Numbered from the stretch's first letter, positions 50,460 through 59,499 are shown. The stretch: 64,000 nt of DNA from Amphibiibacter pelophylacis (GCF_037688875.1 NZ_JAWDIE010000010.1:62001-126000), one strand, 5' to 3'. Notes: a model not told the origin generated them from the letters alone. Numbers and translations: made by a program.

Positions 50460-52367
50460 TCACCCCTTCACCTGCACCGCCGGCCCGGTGATGCCATCAA
50501 AGCCGCACTGCCAGATCAGGGCGATGTCCTCGGCGTGCGTCACGCCTTCTGCGATCACCGTCACGCCACCCGAGCGCAGCCAGCGCACGGTACTGGCGAG
50601 CTGTTCGCGGCGGGTCAGGTCTTCGGCGATGTCCTTGACCTGGCTGCCATCCATTTTGATGTAATCCAGCCCGATTTCCAGCAGACCGTCGACCTTCAGC
50701 AGCGCTTCGCCCGCGTGCTCCAGGCCGACGTGCACGCCCAGCTCCCGCGTCTGCGTCACCAGCTGGCGCAGCACGCTCAGGTGGGTCTGGGTGACCTGTT
50801 CGCCGACCTCGAACCACAGCTTCTTCACCACCGGTTTGCCAAAGCCCTGCAGCACGCCGATCAGGGTCGACACGAAATTGCTGTCGTTGAAAGTGACCGG
50901 CGCGATATTGACCGCGCGCTCGATGCCGTCCGCCGCAATCGCCTGCAGCGAAGTGCGCACCGCCAGCAGGTCGATCGCCGACAGCAGCTGCGCGCGCTGC
51001 GCAAAGTGCAGCCAGCGCGCGGCCGGCAGGAATGCGCCGCCCTCTTCGACCTGCAGGCGCAGCGGGCACTCCAGGTGCAGGAGCTGGCCCTGCGGGTTGA
51101 TGACCGGGTATTCGACCAGCTGCATGCGCTGCTCACGCACCGCCAGCACCAGGCCGTCGCGCCACTGGCCTTCGCCCATGACAGGCTCCTGCAGCGAATG
51201 CACGTGCTCCTGCGCAAACAGACCCTTGCGCTCGGCCTTGGCCAGCGCCTCGTCGACCGTGGCCATCAGCACCGAAATCGGCATGCCGTGGTGCCAGCTG
51301 GCCACCCCGCAGACCACCGCGCTGGATTCATCCAGCTCGGCAAAGCGCTCGCGCAGTTCGGACAGCAGGTGGTCGGCGAAGTGCTGGATGCTGTCCAGGC
51401 TGGAGCAGCTCAGCGCGAAATCGGTGCCATTCAGGCGCCCCAGGCGAACGCCCTGCAGATCGCAGGCGCTGGTCTGCAGCGTGGTGGCGATGCTGGAAAT
51501 GATCTCGTTGGTCTTGTGATAGCCCACGCGGCGATTGATTTCAGCCAGATCCAGTAGACGCACCAGCATCAGGTAGCCACTGTCGGCGCCGTCCTCACGC
51601 TCCAGCGAGGCGCGCAGGTCAGCGAAGAAGCTGACGCGGTTCCACAACCCAGTCAGCGGGTCGCACTGCGCCTGCTGACGCAGCTTTTCCAGCTGCACGG
51701 CCTGGTCGGCAAACATGGTGCGCACGCGGTCCACCATGTCGTTCATGGCGACGGTGACACGCCGCAGCTCGGGCACGGCGGGCTCTTCCACGGTGATGAA
51801 GCGCCGCTGCATGATGGCCTCGGCCTGGCCCACCGTGGCGTCCAGCGGACGGCGGATGCGACGCACCACCACCCAGGCCAGCGCCCCGGTCAGCAGCGCC
51901 ACCAGCAGCGAAATCACAAAACTGCGCCGGGTCGATTGCCACAGCTCGGCCTGGGCAAAACCCGACTGACTGACCACGGTGAGCTGCCCCAGCTGCGCCC
52001 AGCCGCTGGACACCTGCGACAGCCCCGGCGCCGCGCGCACTACGGCCAGACGGCTGAACCACTGCGGCACGCCATCCACCCGCGTCGGCGCCTGGCGCTC
52101 GATCACCGAGCCGTCCGACATTTTCAGCACGATGCGCTCATAGTTGCCGGTATCGAACTGGCTGGAAATCGACAGCTCGATGGCCACGCGGTCGCCCCCC
52201 AGTCCGCCCAGCGTCAGCGACAGTGACTGCGCCATGTCGTTGTTTTTCTGGGTCAGCTGGTCCTGCAGATAGCTGTGTATCGAGTTGAGCGATACCGCAA
52301 AGCTGCCCCCGAAAGCCAACAGGACCGAGACCAGGCACAGCAACCAGATCTGACGGATCAATGACAT
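50460..52367 (-). CDS. lapD: LapD-like c-di-GMP receptor (degenerate GGDEF-EAL)
   Basis: 635 residues, AAGGAT before the ATG. Membrane helix 1 (about 5-25), periplasmic LapD_MoxY_N-type domain (about 26-150), helix 2 (FVISLLVALLTGALAWVVV), HAMP, GGDEF-like domain with RLNGTDFAL instead of GGDEF, and EAL-like domain with ECPLRL instead of EALxR. Both domains are catalytically dead as in Pseudomonas LapD, where c-di-GMP binding to the EAL fold makes the periplasmic domain hold the protease LapG. The LapG gene is directly upstream, 40 bp away, same strand. Confidence 0.92.
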   Translation of the reverse strand: MSLIRQIWLLCLVSVLLAFGGSFAVSLNSIHSYLQDQLTQKNNDMAQSLSLTLGGLGGDRVAIELSISSQFDTGNYERIVLKMSDGSVIERQAPTRVDGVPQWFSRLAVVRAAPGLSQVSSGWAQLGQLTVVSQSGFAQAELWQSTRRSFVISLLVALLTGALAWVVVRRIRRPLDATVGQAEAIMQRRFITVEEPAVPELRRVTVAMNDMVDRVRTMFADQAVQLEKLRQQAQCDPLTGLWNRVSFFADLRASLEREDGADSGYLMLVRLLDLAEINRRVGYHKTNEIISSIATTLQTSACDLQGVRLGRLNGTDFALSCSSLDSIQHFADHLLSELRERFAELDESSAVVCGVASWHHGMPISVLMATVDEALAKAERKGLFAQEHVHSLQEPVMGEGQWRDGLVLAVREQRMQLVEYPVINPQGQLLHLECPLRLQVEEGGAFLPAARWLHFAQRAQLLSAIDLLAVRTSLQAIAADGIERAVNIAPVTFNDSNFVSTLIGVLQGFGKPVVKKLWFEVGEQVTQTHLSVLRQLVTQTRELGVHVGLEHAGEALLKVDGLLEIGLDYIKMDGSQVKDIAEDLTRREQLASTVRWLRSGGVTVIAEGVTHAEDIALIWQCGFDGITGPAVQVKG

Positions 52368-52406
52368 GATGAATATCCTTTTACTGGGTGCCTTGCCTGG
52401 CCCCCG

Positions 52407-53111
52407 TCAGAAAACAAAGCCTTCGCCTTTGACCTTTTCCAGCAGATCGCGCCAGGGCGACAGCCGCGCCGCCGCGTTGCCCTGGCTGGACCCGCTGACC
52501 CCCTGCCACAGCCCCTGCGTGTTGAAACTGAACACCGGCACCAGATCGCGCCGCTGCGAAGCGGGTTTGACGGCGTTGTCCAGAATATCCAGAATCAACG
52601 GGTCGGTGGTCGTGGGCGTGGCGTAATAGGCCAGAATCATGTGCGCAATGGGTTTGGGTGACCCCGCCATCGTGGCCCGGACATACACAAAACGGAGTTT
52701 CTCGGGCGACATTCCCATCTGCAGCAGGGTGAAGTATTTGGCTATCACATAATCTTCGCAATCGCCATACCCCCGTTTGAAAGTTTCAAAAGGCGAGGCC
52801 CAGTAATCCACCTTGCCCCAGACCTCCAGATCATCGCCATACTGGATATTCTGATTGAAAAAGTTGTTGACACGGTTTAGCGCATCCAGATCGTTGCCCG
52901 GCTGCACGGCGTCGGTGGCGCGTTTGAGGCTCTGCAGCAGGGTCACCACCGCAGGGCCAGCCTCGCGCGCGGCGCGCTCCATGGGCGCCGGAATCTCGAA
53001 AGCCTGCAGGCTCCAGGCCAGCACCGAGCCTGCAAGGACAGCCGCAAGCCCCCGCCAGCGCCGGGCCATGCGCTGGCGCAGGTGTGCCGGAGACTGGCCT
53101 GCTTCCCTCAT
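52407..53111 (-). CDS. lapG: LapG-like periplasmic transglutaminase-like cysteine protease
   Basis: 234 residues from ATG 53111; alternatives at 53069 and 53243. N-terminal hydrophobic export segment (RGLAAVLAGSVLAWSLQA) then the Peptidase_C93 domain with triad C118 (GYGDCEDYVIAK), H157 (IAHMILAYY) and D175 (PLILDIL). In known systems LapG clips a large RTX adhesin near its N-terminus and releases cells from biofilms unless held by LapD. No giant adhesin gene is within the window, so its substrate is elsewhere. Confidence 0.93.
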   Translation of the reverse strand: MREAGQSPAHLRQRMARRWRGLAAVLAGSVLAWSLQAFEIPAPMERAAREAGPAVVTLLQSLKRATDAVQPGNDLDALNRVNNFFNQNIQYGDDLEVWGKVDYWASPFETFKRGYGDCEDYVIAKYFTLLQMGMSPEKLRFVYVRATMAGSPKPIAHMILAYYATPTTTDPLILDILDNAVKPASQRRDLVPVFSFNTQGLWQGVSGSSQGNAAARLSPWRDLLEKVKGEGFVF

Positions 53112-53513
53112 GCTGTTTGTGACCGTATTTGAATTGCACGACGCCCCAGAAGGCCGGACCGCCCATGGCACCCCGTCCTGCTCAGACACTGGAATCAGCG
53201 TACATGCGCTTCCAGCGGACCAAACGCGCGAAAAGACCAGCAAAGCGGGGCCAGGCCCAAGGTCCGGCCCCGGACAGATGGCTGGACCGCCGTGGCTGAT
53301 TCAGCCGTCAGCCCAGCGTCAAGGCATGTAAACAAAAAACAACAGCCCTCCCGCATAGTGCCCTGAATCCTCTTCAGCCTGGGTCACAAGACCCTTCATC
53401 AGGGGTCAGACCAACATGTCCCGGCGGGGATTTGCAGGCACAATGTCTCTACTTTCCTGAGAAGCCTCAATCAGAGGCCGTTTTCAACCCCATTTGCGGA
53501 ACAGACACACACT
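53112..53513. other. Divergent regulatory region between lapG and the TolC-family gene
   Basis: 402 bp with no credible gene. Contains small inverted repeats (GTCCGG/CCGGAC at 53262-53275; GGGTC/GACCC at 53381-53394, with another GGGTC/GACC at 53403-53412) and an A-rich stretch near 53327-53341. No convincing sigma70 promoter was found for either direction. Repeated GGGTC-type half-sites could be regulator contacts, but this is weak. Confidence 0.5.
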
Positions 53514-55406
53514 ATGAATCTGCGTCACGTCCTTCTTTCTTCTGTTCGTCCTCTGGCCCTGAGCGCAATGGCTCTCGCCTGCGGTACCGCAATGGCCCAG
53601 CAGGCTGGCACCGCGCAGTCCACGCCGCTGGGAGCGGCCGTGCAAAAAGCTCTGGAAACCAATCCTTCGGTCACGGCCAGCTTCCACGCCCTGAAAGCGG
53701 CCCTGGAAGACGTCAACGTGGCCAGCGCAGCCAACCTGCCGCGCTTGGGCCTGAAGGCCGACGCCCTGCTGTCGGGCAACCGCGCTACTGCGCAGTACAA
53801 CTCCAAATGGGCCCGCAGCGGCGGCCTGAGCGCCACCCTGTCTGCCAGCCAGCTGCTGTGGGACGGCTCGGTGCGCAATGACGTGATCCGCGCCGGTCAC
53901 GGCAAGCTGCAGAAGTACTTCGAATTCTTTCAGGCTTCCGAAGACGCGGCTTTCGAAGCGGCCCGCGCCTACATCGACGTGGCCCGCTACCGCCAGCTGG
54001 TCCAGCTGGCCCAGGACAACTACAACCAGCATAAGTACGCGTTTGACCAGACCACGTCGCGCGCCAAGGCCGGTGTGGGCCGCGGTGTGGACGCCGAGCA
54101 GGCTGCTGCCCGTCTGGCCCTGGCCGAATCCAACCTGGTGACCGAGCGCGCCAACCTGCACGATGTGTCCGAGCGCTATCGCCGCGTCATCGGCGAGCTG
54201 CCGCCCGCCGACATGCCGATTCCCGCCCAGATGGGTCGCCAGCTGCCCGCCAGCGCCGGTGCCATGCTGCAGGCCACGGCCCTGAGCTCGCCCAACGTGG
54301 CGGCTGCCATCGAAAACGTCCGCGCCGTGCGCGCCCAGGTGGCTTCGGCCGAATCGGGCAATGCGCCGACGCTGTCGCTGATCGGCCAAGCCGGTGGCTC
54401 TGCCACCAAGTACCAGAACGCCGACCAGATCACCAACCTGAGCAACGGCATCACCTCCGGCGTGAACAAGTCGGCCAACGTCCAGGGCGGCGTTGAGCTG
54501 AACTGGAACCTGCTCAACCCGACCAGCACCGCCAACGCCCGCAAGTACAGCCAGCTGCTGAACCAGGCCATGGATCTGCGTGACAGCGCCTGCCGCGACG
54601 CCCGCCAGAATGCCTCGGTCGCCTACAACGATGTGCTCAAGCTGCGCCAGCAGCTCGCCTACCTGGACAACAACGTCCAGGCCATCACCCGCGCCCGCAA
54701 TGCCTACCGCCAGCAGTTCGACATCGGCCAGCGCAGCCTGCTGGACCTGCTGAACGGCGAAAACGAGCTCTACACCGCCCGCCGCGAATTTGCCAACGCC
54801 CAGTTTGATCTGGACGCCGCGCAGCTCAAGGCCTACGCTTCGATGGGCCGTCTGGTGAACGCGCTGAACGTCAACCGCCTGAACACCGCAGGCTGGGTGG
54901 ATGAAGTCAACACATGGACCGCCGGTCAGGATGCCGCCACACGCTGCCCGATCGATGCCAACCCCGCAGGCCTGGACAGCGCAGCCAAGGATCCGGTGAT
55001 GGTGAATACCGCTGGCCCGACGCCGGTACCGACCACCCCGCTGCCGACCAGTCCGGCTCCGGCCGTTGCTGGCAATGCCGCCGTTGAACAGGCCGCCCGC
55101 GACTGGGCTGCCGCATGGTCCAGCAAGAACTTCGCCAGCTACGCCGGGTTCTATGCCACCAACTTTGTGCCGGCTGGCTCCAGCAAGGCCGCCTGGGCCA
55201 ACCAGCGCCGCGCTGCACTGTCCAAGCCGGGCAACATCACGGTGACGCTGAACAGCCTGACCAGCCGCGCGCTGCCCAACAACCTGGTGGAAACCTCGTT
55301 CGAGCAGCGCTACTCCTCGTCGAACTACAACGATTCGACCCGTAAAGTGCTGGTGTGGGTGCAGCAGAACGGTCAGTGGAAGATCCTGCGCGAATCCAAC
55401 CGCTGA
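53514..55406 (+). CDS. TolC-family outer membrane protein fused to a C-terminal NTF2/Cds6-like domain
   Basis: 630 residues. Signal peptide to about residue 28 (MALACGTAMAQ). TolC fold from about 38-465: two repeats rich in helices, with LGLKADALLSGNR, FDQTTSRAKAGVGRGVDAEQAAARLALAES and QQFDIGQRSLLDLLNGENELYTARREF, the last diagnostic of type I secretion channels (LapE/TolC). A Pro/Thr linker (about 495-520) leads to about 110 extra residues (AAVEQAARDWAAAWSSKN to WKILRESNR) resembling the NTF2-like Cds6 C-terminal domain. Divergent from lapG-lapD, it is inferred to be the LapE-like exporter channel; inner membrane partners are not nearby. Confidence 0.88.
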   Translation: MNLRHVLLSSVRPLALSAMALACGTAMAQQAGTAQSTPLGAAVQKALETNPSVTASFHALKAALEDVNVASAANLPRLGLKADALLSGNRATAQYNSKWARSGGLSATLSASQLLWDGSVRNDVIRAGHGKLQKYFEFFQASEDAAFEAARAYIDVARYRQLVQLAQDNYNQHKYAFDQTTSRAKAGVGRGVDAEQAAARLALAESNLVTERANLHDVSERYRRVIGELPPADMPIPAQMGRQLPASAGAMLQATALSSPNVAAAIENVRAVRAQVASAESGNAPTLSLIGQAGGSATKYQNADQITNLSNGITSGVNKSANVQGGVELNWNLLNPTSTANARKYSQLLNQAMDLRDSACRDARQNASVAYNDVLKLRQQLAYLDNNVQAITRARNAYRQQFDIGQRSLLDLLNGENELYTARREFANAQFDLDAAQLKAYASMGRLVNALNVNRLNTAGWVDEVNTWTAGQDAATRCPIDANPAGLDSAAKDPVMVNTAGPTPVPTTPLPTSPAPAVAGNAAVEQAARDWAAAWSSKNFASYAGFYATNFVPAGSSKAAWANQRRAALSKPGNITVTLNSLTSRALPNNLVETSFEQRYSSSNYNDSTRKVLVWVQQNGQWKILRESNR

Positions 55407-55449
55407 TCCCACCGGTCCGGGGCGGCACCCTGTCCGCCCCCGTTTCCAC

Positions 55450-55490
55450 GCAGCGCCGGCCTGACGTTTTCCGGGTCGGCGCTGCTTTTT
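55450..55490 (+). terminator. Intrinsic terminator after the TolC-family gene
   Basis: Nine-bp stem GCAGCGCCG (55450-55458) with CGGCGCTGC (55477-55485), 18-nt loop, and TTTTT directly after. It separates this gene from the TPR gene. Confidence 0.8.
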
Positions 55491-55616
55491 GTGCCCTCCC
55501 CCTGCGACAGAAGTCCGCAGGCAGTATGGCCGCTTCGCGCCCGCAAAATCACCCGGTGACTCAGGCATTCACGCTAGAATCGGCGGCCAATTCCTGAATC
55601 TTCCCCCGCACAAACC

Positions 55617-56705
55617 ATGACTTCTGCCCGACCGAACGTCCGTCCGTCCCGCCTGTTCAGGCACCTTGCTGCTGCCGCACTGGTCGGCAGTCTTGGCGGA
55701 CTGCTATCGTCCCCCGCCTGGGGCCAGGAGCAGGAGATCCAGAAGCTGATGCAGCAGGGCCAGAACAGCGAAGCGCTGGCGCTGGTCGATCAGGCTCTGG
55801 CCAAGACGCCGGGCGACAACGCCATGCGCTTTCGCCGGGGCGTGCTGCTGACCCTGATGGAGCGCCGCACCGAGGCGCTGGCCACCTTCGAGAAGCTGGC
55901 CAAGGACGTGCCCAATTCGCCCATGCCCTGGAACAACATCGCCACCATCCTGGCGTCGCAGGGCGAGTACGACAAAGCGCGCACCGCACTGGAAAAGGCC
56001 ATCCGCACGAATCCGGCCTACGCCACCGCGTACCAGAATCTGGGCGATATTTATGCCCAGCTGGCCAGCCAGGCCTACTCCAAGGCGCTGCAGATCAACG
56101 GCAAGAACGACAAGATTCCCCCGAAGCTGGCGCTGCTGCGCGAGCTCAATGGCGACGGCGCTGCTGCAGTCACACCAGCGGTCAAGCCGGTGACGGTAGC
56201 CAGCGCGGCTGCCGCACCTGCTTCAGCCGCCCCGGCCGCACCCGCTACTGCTGCTCCGGCGGCGCCAGCGAAGCCCGAAACCAAACCCGTGGCCAAACCG
56301 GCAGAGGCTGCCGCTCCTGCGGCCAAACCCGCTGCGGCTGAGGCGCCCGCCGCGCCCAAGCCCGCCGCCACGAGCCCGGCCGATGTGGAAGCGGCCCTGA
56401 AAGCCTGGGCTCAGGCTTGGGCTGACAAGAACATGAGCGCCTACCTGGGCGCCTACACCCCTGATTTCCGGGGCTCCTACAGCTCGCGCGCAGCGTGGGA
56501 AAAAGACCGCCGCGACCGCATCGTCGGCAAGAAAAACATCAGCGTCGCGCTGTCCGGGTTCAGCACCCGCATCAACGGCAGCGAAGCGCAGGTGTCCTTC
56601 ACCCAACAGTACCGGGCTCCCGGCCTGAACTCGACCTCGCGCAAGTCCATCCGCATGCAGCAGCAGGGCGGACGCTGGCTGATCAGCGACGAGAGCGGCC
56701 GCTGA
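55617..56705 (+). CDS. Exported TPR protein with C-terminal NTF2/Cds6-like domain
   Basis: 362 residues. Signal peptide to about 36 (LSSPAWGQ). TPR-like repeats at about 38-165 (NSEALALVDQALAKTPGDNAMRFRRGVLLT; PWNNIATILASQGEYDKARTALEKAIRTNP). A long Ala/Pro/Lys linker (about 180-250) precedes a 108-residue domain (DVEAALKAWAQAWADKNMSAY to WLISDESGR) that aligns with the end of the preceding TolC protein, sharing WAxAWxxKN, AxxxxxxF, AAWxxxRR and the W-x-I ending. Probably periplasmic and protein-binding. No enzyme motif. Confidence 0.88.
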   Translation: MTSARPNVRPSRLFRHLAAAALVGSLGGLLSSPAWGQEQEIQKLMQQGQNSEALALVDQALAKTPGDNAMRFRRGVLLTLMERRTEALATFEKLAKDVPNSPMPWNNIATILASQGEYDKARTALEKAIRTNPAYATAYQNLGDIYAQLASQAYSKALQINGKNDKIPPKLALLRELNGDGAAAVTPAVKPVTVASAAAAPASAAPAAPATAAPAAPAKPETKPVAKPAEAAAPAAKPAAAEAPAAPKPAATSPADVEAALKAWAQAWADKNMSAYLGAYTPDFRGSYSSRAAWEKDRRDRIVGKKNISVALSGFSTRINGSEAQVSFTQQYRAPGLNSTSRKSIRMQQQGGRWLISDESGR

Positions 56706-56726
56706 CCCTTGCATCCTCCCTCTGAC

Positions 56727-58181
56727 ATGCCCATGCATCGCATCGCCTTACGTCGCAGTCTGCTCAGCGTTTCCACCCTGGCCGTTTTTGTGGGCCTGGG
56801 CGTGTGGCTGGGTTCGGGGGGAGAAGAAGCCCGGGCCAGCACCCCGGCCCCCAAAGCGCTGGGCACGGCGGTCAGCGCGGCGCTCAAGGCCCGTGCAGGC
56901 AGCGCACCCTCTTCGTCCGGGGCCTCGCGCCTGCTGCTGGACGACAGCGGCAACGGCAACCCGCTGCTGGATCTGGAGGTTGGCGGCCAGCATCCCGAGG
57001 ACCAGCTGGTCCAGATTTACCAGCTGCTTTTTCAGGGCCAGCTGGACAAGGCCATCGCGGCCAACGAGCACCTGCTCGCCGAGCAGCCCAATTTTGATCT
57101 GGCCCGCCTGACCTGGGCGGACCTGCTGACCATCCGCAGCGGCCAGCTGCAGGCGCTGGGCGATCCGGCCACGCCCAGCCAGGACAAGCGCCTGACCGAA
57201 CTGCGCACCGAAGCGCACAAACGCGTGCAAAGCCTGCTCGATCGTCCGGCCGCCGATCAGGTGCCCGAACAGATCGTCGCCCTGCCCGCCTCGGTGCCTT
57301 ATGTGATCGCGCTGGACGCCAGCCGCAACCGCATCTATCTGTACAAGAACACGCCCTCCGGGCCGCAGCGTGTGATGGATTTCTACGCCTCGGTCGGCAA
57401 GGACGGCATCAGCAAATCGGTTGAAGGTGACCAGCGCACGCCACTGGGCGTCTACTTCACTCAATACCACATGGACCGCAACACGGTCTCGCAGCTGGGC
57501 AGTATTTACGGCTCCGGCGCGATGCCGCTGAACTACCCCAATACCTACGATCGCATGCTGCAGCGCACCGGCAGTGGCATCTGGCTGCACGGCGTGCCCT
57601 TCACCACCTTCTCGCGGGCGCCGCAGGCGACCGACGGCTGCGTGGCCATGGCCAACGACGACCTGCAGGCGCTGATGAGCGCCGTGCCGCGCAGCACACC
57701 AGTCATCCTGAGCAAAGCGCTGCACTGGGTCAAGGCGGGAACGCCGTCCGAGCGCCGCGCTGAATTCCTCGCCACTTGGGACCGCTGGGCGGCCAGCCGC
57801 ATCAAGGCCACGCAGGGCGATCTGGCCAGCGCGCCCGAAGCCATCCGCAAGGCCGCGCAGGCCCTGCCAGAGGACAGCAGCAGCGACAGCTTCTACATCG
57901 CCTCCAGCCAGGGCGGCAGCGGACCCATGCCCGACGATCTGGGCACGCGCGACAATTTCGACCGCGGCCGCTTCGTCGAGCGCCCGCTGCAGGGCCCGCA
58001 GCACGTCAGCCAGATCAGCGATCTGAGCGTGTTCAGCTGGGAAGGCGCCAAGGCGCCGACCATGGTGACCACCTTCACCGAACGCGATTCGTCCAGCCGC
58101 CAGACGCGCACGAAGCGCCAGTACTGGGAGAAAACCGCCCAAGGCCAGTGGCAGATTCGTGCCGAAGTCAATCTAGGCTGA
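56727..58181 (+). CDS. L,D-transpeptidase (YkuD) with Cds6-like C-terminus
   Basis: 484 residues from ATG 56727 (TTG 56709 and ATG 56733 also possible; no Shine-Dalgarno for any). N-terminal export helix (LLSVSTLAVFVGLGVWL). YkuD domain at about 190-335: VIALDASRNRIYLYKN, TPLGVYFT, and the catalytic IWLHGVPF...TDGCVAMAN with nucleophile Cys. The C-terminal ~70 residues (ISDLSVFSWEGAKAPTMVTTF to GQWQIRAEVN) match the second half of the NTF2/Cds6-like domains in the two preceding genes. Forms 3-3 crosslinks or attaches proteins to peptidoglycan. It follows the TPR gene by 21 bp. Confidence 0.9.
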   Translation: MPMHRIALRRSLLSVSTLAVFVGLGVWLGSGGEEARASTPAPKALGTAVSAALKARAGSAPSSSGASRLLLDDSGNGNPLLDLEVGGQHPEDQLVQIYQLLFQGQLDKAIAANEHLLAEQPNFDLARLTWADLLTIRSGQLQALGDPATPSQDKRLTELRTEAHKRVQSLLDRPAADQVPEQIVALPASVPYVIALDASRNRIYLYKNTPSGPQRVMDFYASVGKDGISKSVEGDQRTPLGVYFTQYHMDRNTVSQLGSIYGSGAMPLNYPNTYDRMLQRTGSGIWLHGVPFTTFSRAPQATDGCVAMANDDLQALMSAVPRSTPVILSKALHWVKAGTPSERRAEFLATWDRWAASRIKATQGDLASAPEAIRKAAQALPEDSSSDSFYIASSQGGSGPMPDDLGTRDNFDRGRFVERPLQGPQHVSQISDLSVFSWEGAKAPTMVTTFTERDSSSRQTRTKRQYWEKTAQGQWQIRAEVNLG

Positions 58182-58217
58182 GGCCCGGACCCGCCTCAGG
58201 GTCACTTCCGAAAGACA

Positions 58218-58246
58218 AAACCCCGGTCCTGCCGGGGTTTGCTTTT
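58218..58246 (+). terminator. Intrinsic terminator after the L,D-transpeptidase gene
   Basis: Nine-bp stem AAACCCCGG (58218-58226) with CCGGGGTTT (58232-58240), five-base loop, followed by GCTTTTTG. The A/T flanks also let it stop the convergent gene. Confidence 0.8.
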
Positions 58247-58266
58247 TGCGCAGCCGCCTGTGGGCG

Positions 58267-59313
58267 TCAGGCTGGGGCGTCGGCCGTGTCCTTGTCCTGC
58301 AGCGCCTCTGCGGGCAGCGGCTGCTCGGCCCACAGCGCATCGCCATCGACCGAGGTCGAATTGAAGTAGACCACGCTGGGCACAAAAGTGCGGCGGCTGC
58401 GTGGCTTCTTGCGCAGCACCGCGTTGGGCGCCGGGCTGAGCGTCATCAGCGCGGAGCCAAACACCTCGTCGGTGTCCGGATCGCTGGCGAAGACCTCCAT
58501 TTCCGCCCAGTCGGACGGAATGTCCTCCGACGGATAGGAGCGCGGCGGGCGCACGTTGATGCGCACGGCCTGCCCGGCAAACACCAGGCGGTGGGCGCGG
58601 ATGTGCGCCTTCTGCACCTGGTAAAACGCTCGCCCGATGGACAGCGCATCCTGCGCCGTCAGCCCCAGGCCCAGCGCGAAGTAGTAACCGGCCGCCTGCG
58701 AGAGCGTGTGCATCAGGATGGCGACAGGCAGGCAGGGGTAATCGTCGAAATGCCCGGCGCAGTCGGCGGGCTCCACGGGGCCAAAATAGGCCTCCATGCC
58801 ATTGGCATCCAGCGCGCTGACGCGCAGCGGGGCGTTGTCAAGATAGGGGTTGCGCGTGCTGGGCGGCGTCGGGCAATGGTGGGCGCGGTACAGCTTCTGG
58901 AAGACGGCCGGGCGCAGCACCTTGTAATCGACATCCAGCTGGAAAAGCGCCTGACCCTGGCCGTTGCACAGCTCGGCGGTGGCGCTGGCGTCGCGGGCCG
59001 TCAGGTGACGGGCGCGGGCGCGGGCCTGCAGCGGGCCACGCACTGCGGATTCACTGGCCGGCAGCCGCACCAGCGTGGCCTCCTGCGCCAGATAAAAAAA
59101 ACGGCCCGTTTCGGCCTGCATCTGCGCCAGCGCGCAGGACCCCAGAATGGCCAGATGCCGCCCGACTTCGGCCGATGCCATCAGCGATTCCTCGCCGCCC
59201 CGGTTCTGCTCCGGCGCGATCGGCGCAACGACCTGATCGCCCTCGCTGGCCAGCGTTTCAAACGCGAAATAAGGCGGAGTGACCTCGATTCGGGAAAACA
59301 GATCGACATTCAT
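58267..59313 (-). CDS. Protein of unknown function, possible hotdog-fold
   Basis: 348 residues from ATG 59313, chosen for AGGA 9 nt upstream; the longer frame would include the inverted repeat at 59342-59365. No signal peptide or membrane helix. Two halves are each about 150 residues; the segment SAEVGRHLAILGSCALAQ and the later GLTAQDALSIGRAFYQVQKAHIRAHR have the strand-helix pattern of acyl-thioester (hotdog) enzymes such as FabA/FabZ, but I cannot place it in a named family and no catalytic pair is certain. Last residues are acidic. Gene stands between prmA and the transpeptidase. Confidence 0.75.
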   Translation of the reverse strand: MNVDLFSRIEVTPPYFAFETLASEGDQVVAPIAPEQNRGGEESLMASAEVGRHLAILGSCALAQMQAETGRFFYLAQEATLVRLPASESAVRGPLQARARARHLTARDASATAELCNGQGQALFQLDVDYKVLRPAVFQKLYRAHHCPTPPSTRNPYLDNAPLRVSALDANGMEAYFGPVEPADCAGHFDDYPCLPVAILMHTLSQAAGYYFALGLGLTAQDALSIGRAFYQVQKAHIRAHRLVFAGQAVRINVRPPRSYPSEDIPSDWAEMEVFASDPDTDEVFGSALMTLSPAPNAVLRKKPRSRRTFVPSVVYFNSTSVDGDALWAEQPLPAEALQDKDTADAPA

Positions 59314-59341
59314 CGCGGGATCCTGCTGTGCTGCGGCGTCT

Positions 59342-59365
59342 TTTCCTGATCGGCTTATCAGGAAA
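59342..59365. promoter_or_regulatory. Perfect 9-bp inverted repeat upstream of the unknown gene
   Basis: TTTCCTGAT (59342-59350) and ATCAGGAAA (59357-59365) with a six-base spacer. It lies 29 bp before the start codon at 59313 with no T-run following on either strand, so an operator is likelier than a terminator. Confidence 0.5.
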
Positions 59366-59499
59366 TATGCTGAGGCAAATTTTAGGAAAAATTTCACAGA
59401 AATCGGCGATAAATCGAAAATCTATTCCCTTTTATTTCGAGATTTTGATATGAATTTTTCAGATCGCATCTTTCGAGATGCGGCCTCCGCCCAGCGTGC
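59366..59499. other. AT-rich spacer with further inverted repeats
   Basis: Much lower GC than the rest of the window. Contains AAAATCT/AGATTTT (59417-59423 with 59440-59446) and the hairpin CGCATCT-TTCG-AGATGCG (59465-59482) 18 bp past the prmA stop. The latter lacks a U-tract on either strand. Confidence 0.55.

Noticed and set aside
59465..59482. TTCG hairpin as prmA terminator
   Set aside because: Perfect stem but no U-tract follows on the minus strand; kept only as a hairpin within the AT-rich spacer.
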